This document shows, one piece after another, positions 24,452-33,367 of a stretch of 64,000 nt of DNA (position 1 is the first letter of the stretch; every line of letters begins with the position of its first letter). The position numbers and the translations under genes are program-made. The DNA comes from Paenarthrobacter aurescens (GTDB taxonomy: Bacteria; Actinomycetota; Actinomycetes; Actinomycetales; Micrococcaceae), in assembly GCF_025421775.1 (NCBI RefSeq), contig NZ_JAOEFX010000006.1, positions 186,001 through 250,000 on the forward strand, written 5' to 3'. The notes beneath the pieces were generated by a model. The model did not search any database, was not told where the DNA came from, and was given only the letters and a program-made list of their open reading frames with translations.

Positions 24452-26125
24452 ATGACCCACGCAGACTGGATTTTCAGCGGCGGCCCAGTTCACACCATGG
24501 ACCCCGCCCACCCCCGCACCGACGCCGTTGCGGTGGCAGACGGGAAAATCGTGGCCCTTGGCGCTGATGCCGCGGACTGGCGCGGACCGGCAACCGAGCT
24601 CGTCAACCTTGAAGGCAAAGCACTGCTTCCAGGCTTTCAGGACGCTCACGTCCACCCACTCGCGGGCGGACTGCAGATGCTCGGGTGCGACCTCTCAGGC
24701 GCCCATTCCGTTGCCGAATACCGGCGGCTGATCGCCCACCATGCCCAAGCCCACCCCGCCGCGGAGTGGATTCAAGGGGCCGGATGGTACGGCGATGTCT
24801 TCGACGGCGGCTTCCCGCACCGCGGGCTGCTGGACGAGCTGGTACCCGACCGGCCCGTGTTCCTGATCAGCCATGATGGCCACGGTGCCTGGGTGAACTC
24901 CCGGGCCCTTGAGCTTGCCGGAATCACAGAGGACACGCCCAACCCGGACGGCGGCATCATTGCCCGTGATGGTTCAGGCCGCGCCACGGGCATGCTGATC
25001 GAACATGCAGCTGACCTCGTTTCGGCCCTGATTCCGGACCCTGACCAACAGCACATCCGCAGGGCCCTCCTCACCGCTCAAGCCTATTTGCACTCACTCG
25101 GCGTTACCGCCTGGCAGGACGCCGCCGTCGGACAAGCCTTGGGAATGCCCGACTCTTTCGGGCACTACCTCGCTTTGGATTCGGAAGGGCTCCTCACTGC
25201 CACTGTGACGGGAGCGCTCTGGTGGCAGCGGGACCGCGGGCTTGAGCAGCTTGAGCGGTTCAAGGAACGCCGGGCCACAGCACAGGGACGCTTCCGGGCT
25301 ACAGCCGTAAAGATCATGGTGGACGGCGTCTGCGAAAATCTCACTGCTGCCCTGACCCGACCCTACAAAGGGCATCCCCATGAGGTGGGCATGAGCCTGA
25401 TCGAAGCGGAGGAGCTGGCCCGCATCACCCGCGCCGTGGACGCGGAGGGCTTCGACCTGCACCTGCACGCTGTGGGTGACCAAGCAGTGCGGGACTGCGT
25501 CAACGCACTGGAGCTGCCCCGCCGTGAAGGGTGGGAACCCCGCCATCAGATCGCGCACCTGGACCTGGTGGACCCCGCCGACGTCGCCCGTTTCGCCGCC
25601 ACAGGGGCCATCGCGAATATCCAACCCCTGTGGGCCCGGCAGGATCCGGTGCTCGTGGAAACCAAGCTTCCCTACCTCGACGAAGCCCACCAAAAAGTGC
25701 ACTTTGCCTTCGAAACGTTGCGCAGCGCCGGCGTCGAACTGGCGATCGGCAGCGACTGGCCCGTGTCCAGTCCGGACCCGCTGTGGGGGATCCACACAGC
25801 GGTGAACCGCACCGCTCCGCCGGGAGACCCCCATGCCCGCGACCGCCGCTCACAAACTGAACCGTTGTTGCCCGCGGAAGCCATCACCCTCGGCGCTGCG
25901 CTCGCGGCCCACACCACCGGAGCCGCACGCGCCAACCGACTCGACGCAGAACGTGGAGCCATCCGGGTGGGCATGTCCGCTGACTTGGTGGTGCTCGACG
26001 CCGATCCGCTCGCCGCCGAGGCCACCGCCTTGGGCGAAATCGGCGTCGATCTCACCTTCGCCGGAGGCCAGCCCGTTTACAGCCGTGCCCACAACGGCGC
26101 GCTTCCCACCCTTCTTGCTCAGTAG
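24452..26125 (+). CDS. YtcJ-like metal-dependent amidohydrolase
   Basis: Cytosolic amidohydrolase of 557 residues in the YtcJ/imidazolonepropionase-like group. LPGFQDAHVHPLAGG carries the HxH metal pair near residue 65. Further landmarks are LHLHAVGDQAVRD, HQIAHLDLV, AIGSDWPVSSPDPLWG (Asp ligand) and the late GMSADLVVLDADP. The start ATG 24452 follows the NCS1 stop after four bases with GGAAAG upstream. An in-frame earlier ATG at 24404 would overlap NCS1 and lacks similarity. It probably hydrolyses the compound imported by the neighbouring permeases; a hydantoin- or formamide-like compound is possible. Confidence 0.86.
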   Translation: MTHADWIFSGGPVHTMDPAHPRTDAVAVADGKIVALGADAADWRGPATELVNLEGKALLPGFQDAHVHPLAGGLQMLGCDLSGAHSVAEYRRLIAHHAQAHPAAEWIQGAGWYGDVFDGGFPHRGLLDELVPDRPVFLISHDGHGAWVNSRALELAGITEDTPNPDGGIIARDGSGRATGMLIEHAADLVSALIPDPDQQHIRRALLTAQAYLHSLGVTAWQDAAVGQALGMPDSFGHYLALDSEGLLTATVTGALWWQRDRGLEQLERFKERRATAQGRFRATAVKIMVDGVCENLTAALTRPYKGHPHEVGMSLIEAEELARITRAVDAEGFDLHLHAVGDQAVRDCVNALELPRREGWEPRHQIAHLDLVDPADVARFAATGAIANIQPLWARQDPVLVETKLPYLDEAHQKVHFAFETLRSAGVELAIGSDWPVSSPDPLWGIHTAVNRTAPPGDPHARDRRSQTEPLLPAEAITLGAALAAHTTGAARANRLDAERGAIRVGMSADLVVLDADPLAAEATALGEIGVDLTFAGGQPVYSRAHNGALPTLLAQ

Positions 26126-26154
26126 CAAACTTAAGCAGTAGCAAAGGATCGATC

Positions 26155-27663
26155 ATGGATCAGCCAGTAGCCTCAACGCGGCTCGCGCAAGAGCAAAGCA
26201 AGCATCTGCAAAAATCCCTGGGCCGCTTCGACATTTTGTTGTTGGTGGTCGCCGCCGTCATTTCCGTGGAGGTCCTGGGCCAGGTCTCCGGTTTCGGCGG
26301 GGAAACCTTCACCTGGACACTCATCCTGGCCGTCACGTTTATGGTCCCTTACGGCCTGATCTTCGCCGAGACCGGCGGCGCTTTCACCGAAGAAGGCGGC
26401 GTCTACGTATGGACGAAGATGGCGTTTGGCCGCGTGGTTGCAGCCATAACTTCCCTCTTCACCTGGGTGACCCAGCCCGTGTGGGTGGGCGGCGCCATGG
26501 CCTTCGTGGCGGTGGAAACGTGGTCAGAATACGTGGGACACGTGGATGCCGGCAGCGTTGGTGACTACATCTTCAAGCTCGTTTTCATCTGGATCACGGT
26601 GACCTCGGCAATCATCAGCTTGAAGCACGGCAAATGGCTGCCCTCACTCGGGGCCATTCTTAAGGTCGGGTTCCTGACTTTCTTCATCATCGTCACCCTG
26701 ATCTACGGCATGCAGCACGGTTTCAACGGCCTGGATCTCGGCTTCTTCTCGCCCACACTGGCCGGCTTCCTGGGCGTCACTCCACTTCTGCTGTTCTCGT
26801 TCCTCGGCTTCGAGTCCGGAAACAGCGCCGCGGGGGAGATGAAGAATCCGGCCAAGGACGTTCCCATCTCTGTAGCGCGCTCCTCAATGATTGCGGCCGC
26901 GAGCTATCTCCTCCCGGTCCTCGCCATCCTGCTGGTGGTGCCGCTCGACCAGATCACCGGCATCGGCGGGCTCTTCGGTGCTGTGGCTACGGTTTACACA
27001 GTCTTTGGCCCGGCTGCTGAGGTCATGTTGTCGATTTCAGCGATCGTTTTCTGCTTCATCCTGGTCTCCCAGGGTGCTGCCTGGATGATCATCAGTGACC
27101 GTATGCAGGCCATGGCTGCCGCGGATGGCTCCTTCTTTGGAGGCTTCTTCGGCCGGTTCCATCCCAAGCTGGGCACCCCCATCCGGGTGAATACGCTCTC
27201 CGGTGTGGTGGCGACCCTGTTCATGCTCGCTGCCATGCAGCTCAGCGGCACCAGCAGCGCGCTGTTTGGAGTGGTCCTTTCCATCGCCATCTCGACGTTC
27301 CTGCTCAGCTATCTGTTGGCCATCCCGGCGGCGGTGAAGCTCCGGAGCAAGTATCCCCACGCTGACCGGCCGTTCAAGGTTCCCGTTTCCAACACAGGTT
27401 TCCGTATCCTCGGCTACATCTGCTTTGCGTGGATCCTGATCGGATCCTGGGTGGCTATTTTCCCGGGGACACTGGATGTGCTTTTCGGCTTGCCATACGA
27501 CTTCGAGGCAACGTGGGGCGTCTCGCAGTTCACGTTTGAGGCCTTTGCGCTAGGCACTTTGGGTTGCATCCTGGCCCTGGGGCTCGTGGGTTATGCCCGC
27601 GGCAAGAAGGTGCGTGACGCAGTAGCACCGGTCAGCGAGTCGGCTGAGCTGGTCAACGGCTAG
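26155..27663 (+). CDS. APC family amino acid/amine permease
   Basis: Inner-membrane permease of 502 residues, about twelve helices. It contains FSFLGFESGNSAAGEMKNPAKDVPISV, the amphipathic segment diagnostic of APC transporters, and EEGGVYVWTKMAFG near the N-terminus. It begins 29 bases after the amidohydrolase with AAAGGATCG upstream and is probably the last gene of the NCS1-amidohydrolase-APC unit. An amine or amino acid linked to the adjacent amine oxidase pathway is a fair guess. A long hairpin follows the stop. Confidence 0.9.
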   Translation: MDQPVASTRLAQEQSKHLQKSLGRFDILLLVVAAVISVEVLGQVSGFGGETFTWTLILAVTFMVPYGLIFAETGGAFTEEGGVYVWTKMAFGRVVAAITSLFTWVTQPVWVGGAMAFVAVETWSEYVGHVDAGSVGDYIFKLVFIWITVTSAIISLKHGKWLPSLGAILKVGFLTFFIIVTLIYGMQHGFNGLDLGFFSPTLAGFLGVTPLLLFSFLGFESGNSAAGEMKNPAKDVPISVARSSMIAAASYLLPVLAILLVVPLDQITGIGGLFGAVATVYTVFGPAAEVMLSISAIVFCFILVSQGAAWMIISDRMQAMAAADGSFFGGFFGRFHPKLGTPIRVNTLSGVVATLFMLAAMQLSGTSSALFGVVLSIAISTFLLSYLLAIPAAVKLRSKYPHADRPFKVPVSNTGFRILGYICFAWILIGSWVAIFPGTLDVLFGLPYDFEATWGVSQFTFEAFALGTLGCILALGLVGYARGKKVRDAVAPVSESAELVNG

Positions 27664-27689
27664 CCGCGGGATCGCCGGAGACGTGCGGA

Positions 27690-27730
27690 ATCGCCGGAAA
27701 GGACCAGCGATCTGGAGCCTTTCCGGCGAT
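27690..27730. terminator. Bidirectional terminator
   Basis: ATCGCCGGAAAGG (27690-27702) and CCTTTCCGGCGAT (27718-27730) are perfect inverted arms, with a smaller CCAG/CTGG pairing in the loop. It lies between the convergent APC and MHS genes. Confidence 0.9.
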
Positions 27731-27739
27731 CTCGACGAT

Positions 27740-29089
27740 CTAGCGGACTTCCAGGTCCTCCAGCGATTTGCCCTTGGTATCGGAGGACAGAAGGGTGGCT
27801 ACTGCTGAGACGAGGCAGATGCCCAGGGTGGTCAGTCCAATGACCATGGGGATGTTCGCCGATCCCGGGGGAGCGATCGCAGTGAAAAGGCTGGGGAAGA
27901 ACGAGGCGATCATGAGCCCGATGTTTTGGGATACCGCGAAACCCGTCACCCGCATGCGCATGGGGAACTGCTCCTGGAAGAACGTGGCAAAAGTGGCGTT
28001 CCACATCTGGAAGAGGATGCCCTGCACGATCACAACGCAGATGAACACCAAGGGCAGGCTTCGCTGCTCGATCGCCCACAGGTAGCCCACTGTCAGCAAA
28101 CCACCGGCAATTCCGCCGGCGACCATGAGGGCGCGTCGGCCAATCCGGTCGGACAGGGCGCCGAAGACAGGAATGGTAGCCACTGCGGCCAGGTTGGCCG
28201 CCATGGTCACCCAGAGGAACTCGCTGCTGGAGAAGCCAATGCCGTAACCCTTCTGGGTCGCGAAGGACACACCGAAGATCAGGGTCGCCATGCCGATGAC
28301 GTTGGTGAAGGTCATGATGATGCACCGGACGAGAACCCACGGGTGGGTGCGCAGGAGGTCGACCAACGGGAACCGGCGTTTGGCGCCGGATTCTCCGGAC
28401 TGCGCGAGGTATGCGGGAGGCTCCTGCACGCGGCGGCGGATGACGTACCCGGCGATAATCACCACGGCGCTGAGGAGGAACGGCAGGCGCCAACCCCACG
28501 CGTGGAACTGGTCATCGGGAAGGAATGCTGCGAGCGGAATCAGGACAGCTGTGGCAAGGATGGAGCCGACTTGCGTGCCTTGGAGGCTGAAGCTCGCGAA
28601 GAAACCGCGTTTGGCATCGGGGGAATGCTCCACGATCATGGCGCTGGCACCACCGAGTTCGCCTGCGACGGCAAACCCCTGGATCAGGCGGAGGATCACC
28701 AGGAGGACGGGAGCAAGCAGGCCCACCTGTCCGTAGGTGGGCAGGAGTCCCACGGCAAACGTCGCAAAGCCCATGAGCAGCATCGCGAAGACCAGCACCT
28801 TCTTGCGTCCGTGCCTGTCCCCGTAGGCGCCCAGGACCACGGCGCCGAGCGGACGGGAAACGTAGCCGACTGCATAGGTGGCCAACGAGGCGATGATGCC
28901 CACCGTGGGATTCTCGGTGGGGAAGAAGATGGTGGGAAAGAGAAGCGTTGCGGCCAGCGAGTACAGGGCGAAGTCGTAGTACTCCAGCGCGCTTCCGATC
29001 CAGCCGCTCATGGCGGCCTTCCTCGGGTCTTTGTGGCCGATGGCTTCGTCCTGGGTGGAGGGGACATCCCTCCCGTGCATGACAGTCAT
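27740..29089 (-). CDS. MFS transporter, metabolite:H+ symporter (MHS) type
   Basis: Proton symporter of 449 residues, second of this family in the window. WIGSALEYYDFALYSLAATLLFPTIFFP, RPLGAVVLGAYGDRHGRKKVLVFAMLLMG and RLIQGFAVAGELGGASAMIVEHSP are the MHS landmarks. ATG 29089 has TAGGAG upstream; codons before it show no similarity. It is convergent with the APC permease. No enzyme or regulator shares its operon, so the solute is unknown; organic acids or betaines are usual. Confidence 0.87.
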   Translation of the reverse strand: MTVMHGRDVPSTQDEAIGHKDPRKAAMSGWIGSALEYYDFALYSLAATLLFPTIFFPTENPTVGIIASLATYAVGYVSRPLGAVVLGAYGDRHGRKKVLVFAMLLMGFATFAVGLLPTYGQVGLLAPVLLVILRLIQGFAVAGELGGASAMIVEHSPDAKRGFFASFSLQGTQVGSILATAVLIPLAAFLPDDQFHAWGWRLPFLLSAVVIIAGYVIRRRVQEPPAYLAQSGESGAKRRFPLVDLLRTHPWVLVRCIIMTFTNVIGMATLIFGVSFATQKGYGIGFSSSEFLWVTMAANLAAVATIPVFGALSDRIGRRALMVAGGIAGGLLTVGYLWAIEQRSLPLVFICVVIVQGILFQMWNATFATFFQEQFPMRMRVTGFAVSQNIGLMIASFFPSLFTAIAPPGSANIPMVIGLTTLGICLVSAVATLLSSDTKGKSLEDLEVR

Positions 29090-29236
29090 TGCGGCTGAAC
29101 TCCTATGTCGTCGTTGGCAAGGAACAAGAGCTCTTCCCATCCAGGACTGAACTGTCTGGTGCTCATTCAGCGTGAGGAAGGTTACTTCTTGAATCGATTC
29201 ATAAAGCATAGGACGTGACCTGCGCTACGTCAACGC

Positions 29237-29295
29237 ACGACGGCGGCAGGCCACCGCGGGTTCCACTGGAACCCTGGGTGACCTGCCGCCGTCGT
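29237..29295 (-). terminator. Two-tier hairpin after the alpha/beta hydrolase
   Basis: ACGACGGCGGCAGGCCACC (29237-29255) pairs with GGTGACCTGCCGCCGTCGT (29277-29295) at 18 of 19 positions. GGGTTCCA (29258-29265) pairs with TGGAACCC (29267-29274) inside. It starts seven bases past the hydrolase stop on the minus strand. It is a close relative of the purA hairpin at 1412-1468. Confidence 0.85.
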
Positions 29296-29301
29296 TATTA
29301 A

Positions 29302-30227
<926 letters not shown>

Positions 30228-30231
30228 AGGA

Positions 30232-30798
30232 ATGGATATTTCCGAGCCACGGGCGCGCATCGTTGAGACCGCCGATGAGCTGTACAACGCCAAGGGAATC
30301 CAGGCTGTCGGCATGGACGAGTTGCGTGCGGCTGCGGGCGTTTCGCTGAAGAAGCTGTATGGGGAGTTCCCGTCGAAGAGCAGCATCGTCATGGCTGTCC
30401 TGGAGCGACGCCATGATTCCTGGACCGAAGGTTTGGATGCGGCAGTCCGCCAGGCCGAAACCCCACGCGCGCGCCTGCTCGCCATCTTCGACTACCTCGC
30501 CGGCTGGTTCTGCCAGGACTCGTTCCGGGGCTGCGGATTCATCAATAGTTTCGCCGAGCTCGGCGCCATCAGTCCCGACGTTGCCGACTATGCGCGGAAG
30601 CACAAGGAGTCATTCCAGCGCTACGTCGGCAAGCTGTCGGAGGAAGCCGGTGCGCCACCCTTCCTGGCCCCTCAGCTCGCAATCCTTGCGGAGGGTGCGC
30701 AGACGACGGCGGCCATCGCCGGAACGCCCGACGCTGCCGGTCAGGCGCGACAAGCAGCCGAGGTCCTGATAAACGCGGCCTTGCGTTCGGAAGCTTAG
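30232..30798 (+). CDS. TetR family regulator
   Basis: Repressor of 188 residues. The HTH region reads RARIVETADELYNAKGIQAVGMDELRAAAGVSLKKLYGEFPSKSSIVMAVL (about residues 7-57). The C-terminal domain includes FRGCGFINSFAELG, common in the TetR group that controls small hydrolases and reductases. It is divergent from the haloperoxidase-like hydrolase and surely binds the palindromes at 30161 and 30197, thereby also controlling itself. The ATG lies four bases after the enclosing repeat, with TTGAGGA as ribosome site. Confidence 0.93.
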   Translation: MDISEPRARIVETADELYNAKGIQAVGMDELRAAAGVSLKKLYGEFPSKSSIVMAVLERRHDSWTEGLDAAVRQAETPRARLLAIFDYLAGWFCQDSFRGCGFINSFAELGAISPDVADYARKHKESFQRYVGKLSEEAGAPPFLAPQLAILAEGAQTTAAIAGTPDAAGQARQAAEVLINAALRSEA

Positions 30799-30890
30799 GT
30801 TCCGACCCGCCACCCCGGCATGATCGATTCCCTCCATCGGGGCTAGGATTTTCAGACGCGCCGAACGGCCCGTCAGGAAGAAGACCATTC

Positions 30891-32192
30891 GTGTTTGAAG
30901 CCCCCAGTATTTTGTTCCTCTCCGCAGGCTTTGCGGTGTTGGCCGCAGCGGTCTTGCCCAAACTGCTGCGTCGTATGCCTTTGTCCATGCCCATGGTCTT
31001 TCTTGGCAGCGGAATCCTGGCGTTCACGTTGCTCCCCGATTTACCGGATCCGGATCCCGTCCACTACGGGGAGTTCACAACCCATCTGACCGAGATCTGC
31101 GTGATCATCTCCCTTATGGGCGCCGGGTTGGCACTGGACAGGCCCTTCCGCTGGCGTGGATGGTCCACCACCTGGCGGCTGCTCGGCATTGTCATGCCGT
31201 TGTGCATCCTCGTCATGACGCTGTTGGGCCTGTGGGTGTTGGGCTTGGGGCTGGCTGCTGCCATCCTCTTCGCGGCCGCGATTGCACCCACGGATCCCGT
31301 GCTGGCCTCCGAGGTGCAGGTGGGCAAACCGGCGGATAGTGAAGAAGACCCGGACGAAGACGAGGTTCGATTCGCCCTGACATCCGAAGCGGGGTTGAAT
31401 GATGGCCTCGCATTCCCCTTCGTTTACCTGGCAATCCTCATCAGCCTCGTCGGATTGTCGCCGGCAGCATGGTTGGGGGAGTGGGTCGCGCTTGACGTGC
31501 TCTGGCGTATTGGTGCGGGCGTGCTGATCGGATTTGGTACAGGCAAGCTCTTGAGCCTGATCTTTTTCGCCGCCAAGGGGAAGAGCTTTCGCCTGTCTGA
31601 GCATTCCGAGGGCTTCGTGGCCCTCGCGGCCACGTTCCTGGCGTACGGCGCTACGGAGATGGTGGCCGGTTACGGATTCATCGCAGTCTTCATTTGTGCC
31701 CTGACGATTCGCTCCGCCGAGCACAACCACTCCTACCACCAAGTGCTGCACAGCTACGTGGAGCAGCTTGAGCGACTCATGACTGTTGTCATCCTGGTGC
31801 TCCTGGGTGGCGCCATCGCGCGCGGTCTCTTGGAAGGGATCGGCTGGCTGGAGTTGCTGGTGGCTCTGGCGTTCCTGTTGTTGGTGCGCCCTGTGGCCGG
31901 GTGGCTCGGGCTGATGCGGGGGAAGACCGGTCCTCGCGAACGTCTGGCCATTTCCTACTTTGGGATTCGTGGGATCGGGTCCTTGTTCTATGTGGCTTTC
32001 GCGCTGAGCCACGGGAATTTCGACGCTGACGCCCGCGGGCTTTGGGCGATGGTCGGCTTGGTGGTGGCGCTGTCCATCGTGGTCCATGGAGCTACCACTG
32101 CGCCCCTGATGAACCGACTGGACCGACTGCGCGTTGCTGAGGCGCGGAAGAAGCATGGTGACGAGGGCCGGGCGCCCACGACGGCGGTGTAG
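30891..32192 (+). CDS. Cation:proton antiporter (CPA1/NhaP-type)
   Basis: Inner-membrane sodium or potassium/proton antiporter of 433 residues, about twelve helices. AAAIAPTDPVLASEVQVG carries the conserved Asp of the ion site. Other landmarks are LTSEAGLNDGLAFPFVYLAI (second Asp/Asn pair) and ISYFGIRGIGSLFYVAFAL. The start is GTG 30891 with CAGGAAGAAG upstream. It is followed 29 bases later by the App1-domain gene on the same strand. Role in pH or salt homeostasis follows from the family. Confidence 0.9.
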   Translation: MFEAPSILFLSAGFAVLAAAVLPKLLRRMPLSMPMVFLGSGILAFTLLPDLPDPDPVHYGEFTTHLTEICVIISLMGAGLALDRPFRWRGWSTTWRLLGIVMPLCILVMTLLGLWVLGLGLAAAILFAAAIAPTDPVLASEVQVGKPADSEEDPDEDEVRFALTSEAGLNDGLAFPFVYLAILISLVGLSPAAWLGEWVALDVLWRIGAGVLIGFGTGKLLSLIFFAAKGKSFRLSEHSEGFVALAATFLAYGATEMVAGYGFIAVFICALTIRSAEHNHSYHQVLHSYVEQLERLMTVVILVLLGGAIARGLLEGIGWLELLVALAFLLLVRPVAGWLGLMRGKTGPRERLAISYFGIRGIGSLFYVAFALSHGNFDADARGLWAMVGLVVALSIVVHGATTAPLMNRLDRLRVAEARKKHGDEGRAPTTAV

Positions 32193-32221
32193 CCGAAGTC
32201 GGGCCGTGGAAGACTGGACAC

Positions 32222-33367
32222 ATGTCTCCCCGCCCCATGAAACCGCGCCCCCAGTCCGACGCCGTTGCAAGTGACGGCCCTAAGCCGCCGGGCAATGGAC
32301 GCCGCCACCTCGCGCTAAGGCTCGACGACGCGTGGCTTGGGTTCCAAACGCGCCTTGCCATCCGCCGTGGCCGGGTGGAAACCGTGATCCCTTACACCGG
32401 ATACGGCAGTACGTCCTGGGTGCGGGTGCTGGCGCGCGTTGTACGCAGTGATCCCCGGGACGCCGCCGGTCACGCCAATCCGTTGCAGGAAAGCATGCGT
32501 GGCTGGCGTAACTTCACGAGTGCGCCCGTGGCCCAGGCAACAGTGAAGGTCACCATCGACGGCACCGTCCATGAGGTCGTCGCCGACCGCGGGGGCGTGG
32601 TGGACGCACGTATACCGGCAGTTCTCGACGCCGGATGGCACACCGTCACGCTGCAGTCCGGGGAGTCCCAAATCGTGGAGGCCCCCGTGGAAATCGTTGC
32701 GGACGATGCCGATTTTGGCGTGGTGTCCGACATTGACGACACCGTGATGGTGACGGCACTGCCCCGCCCGTTCCTTGCAGCCTGGAACACCTTCGTCCTC
32801 AACGAGCACGCGCGCACCCCGACGCCAGGTATGGCTGTGCTGTACGAACGGATCGCCAGGACTGAGCCGTCCGCGCCGGTGCTGTATCTCTCCACCGGAG
32901 CCTGGAACGTGGCACCTACGCTGTCGCGGTTCTTGTCCCGCAATTTGTACCCTGCCGGTCCCAAGCTCCTGACCGACTGGGGCCCCACACCTGATCGGTG
33001 GTTCCGCAGCGGCCAGGAGCACAAGAGGAATTCCTTGGAACGCCTTGCGGAGGAGTTCCCCAACATGAAGTGGCTGCTGGTGGGCGACGATGGACAGCAC
33101 GACGAGGCCATCTACTCCGCGTTTGCCCAACGTCATCCCGAAAACGTCAGGGCAATCGCGATCCGGCAGCTCTCCGCCGGTGAAGCAGTGCTCGCAGGCG
33201 GGCGGTCGAAGACCGGCGGCCAACCTACCCCCGGAGTCCCGTGGGTCTACTCTCCGGACGGAGCGGGAATGTCCGCGCAGCTCGAGGAGCTGGGCATCAT
33301 CCGGAATGAAGTTCGTTCCGCCGACGATCCGGAGGAAGGCGAAATCACTACGGACTCCAACAGTTAG
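32222..33367 (+). CDS. App1 (DUF2183) family phosphatase-like protein
   Basis: A 381-residue protein with the App1 phosphatidate-phosphatase catalytic domain known from yeast. Asp170-Ile-Asp172-Asp-Thr in VVSDIDDTVMVT is the HAD-like nucleophile motif. The segment LNEHARTPTPGMAVLY, then STGAWNVAPTLSRFLSRNLYP and HKRNSLERLAEEFPNMKWLLVGDDGQHD are the rest of the domain. There is no signal peptide or membrane helix. Bacterial members are uncharacterised to my knowledge. Its stop overlaps the stop of the opposite-strand PHP gene, with no terminator between. Confidence 0.85.
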   Translation: MSPRPMKPRPQSDAVASDGPKPPGNGRRHLALRLDDAWLGFQTRLAIRRGRVETVIPYTGYGSTSWVRVLARVVRSDPRDAAGHANPLQESMRGWRNFTSAPVAQATVKVTIDGTVHEVVADRGGVVDARIPAVLDAGWHTVTLQSGESQIVEAPVEIVADDADFGVVSDIDDTVMVTALPRPFLAAWNTFVLNEHARTPTPGMAVLYERIARTEPSAPVLYLSTGAWNVAPTLSRFLSRNLYPAGPKLLTDWGPTPDRWFRSGQEHKRNSLERLAEEFPNMKWLLVGDDGQHDEAIYSAFAQRHPENVRAIAIRQLSAGEAVLAGGRSKTGGQPTPGVPWVYSPDGAGMSAQLEELGIIRNEVRSADDPEEGEITTDSNS

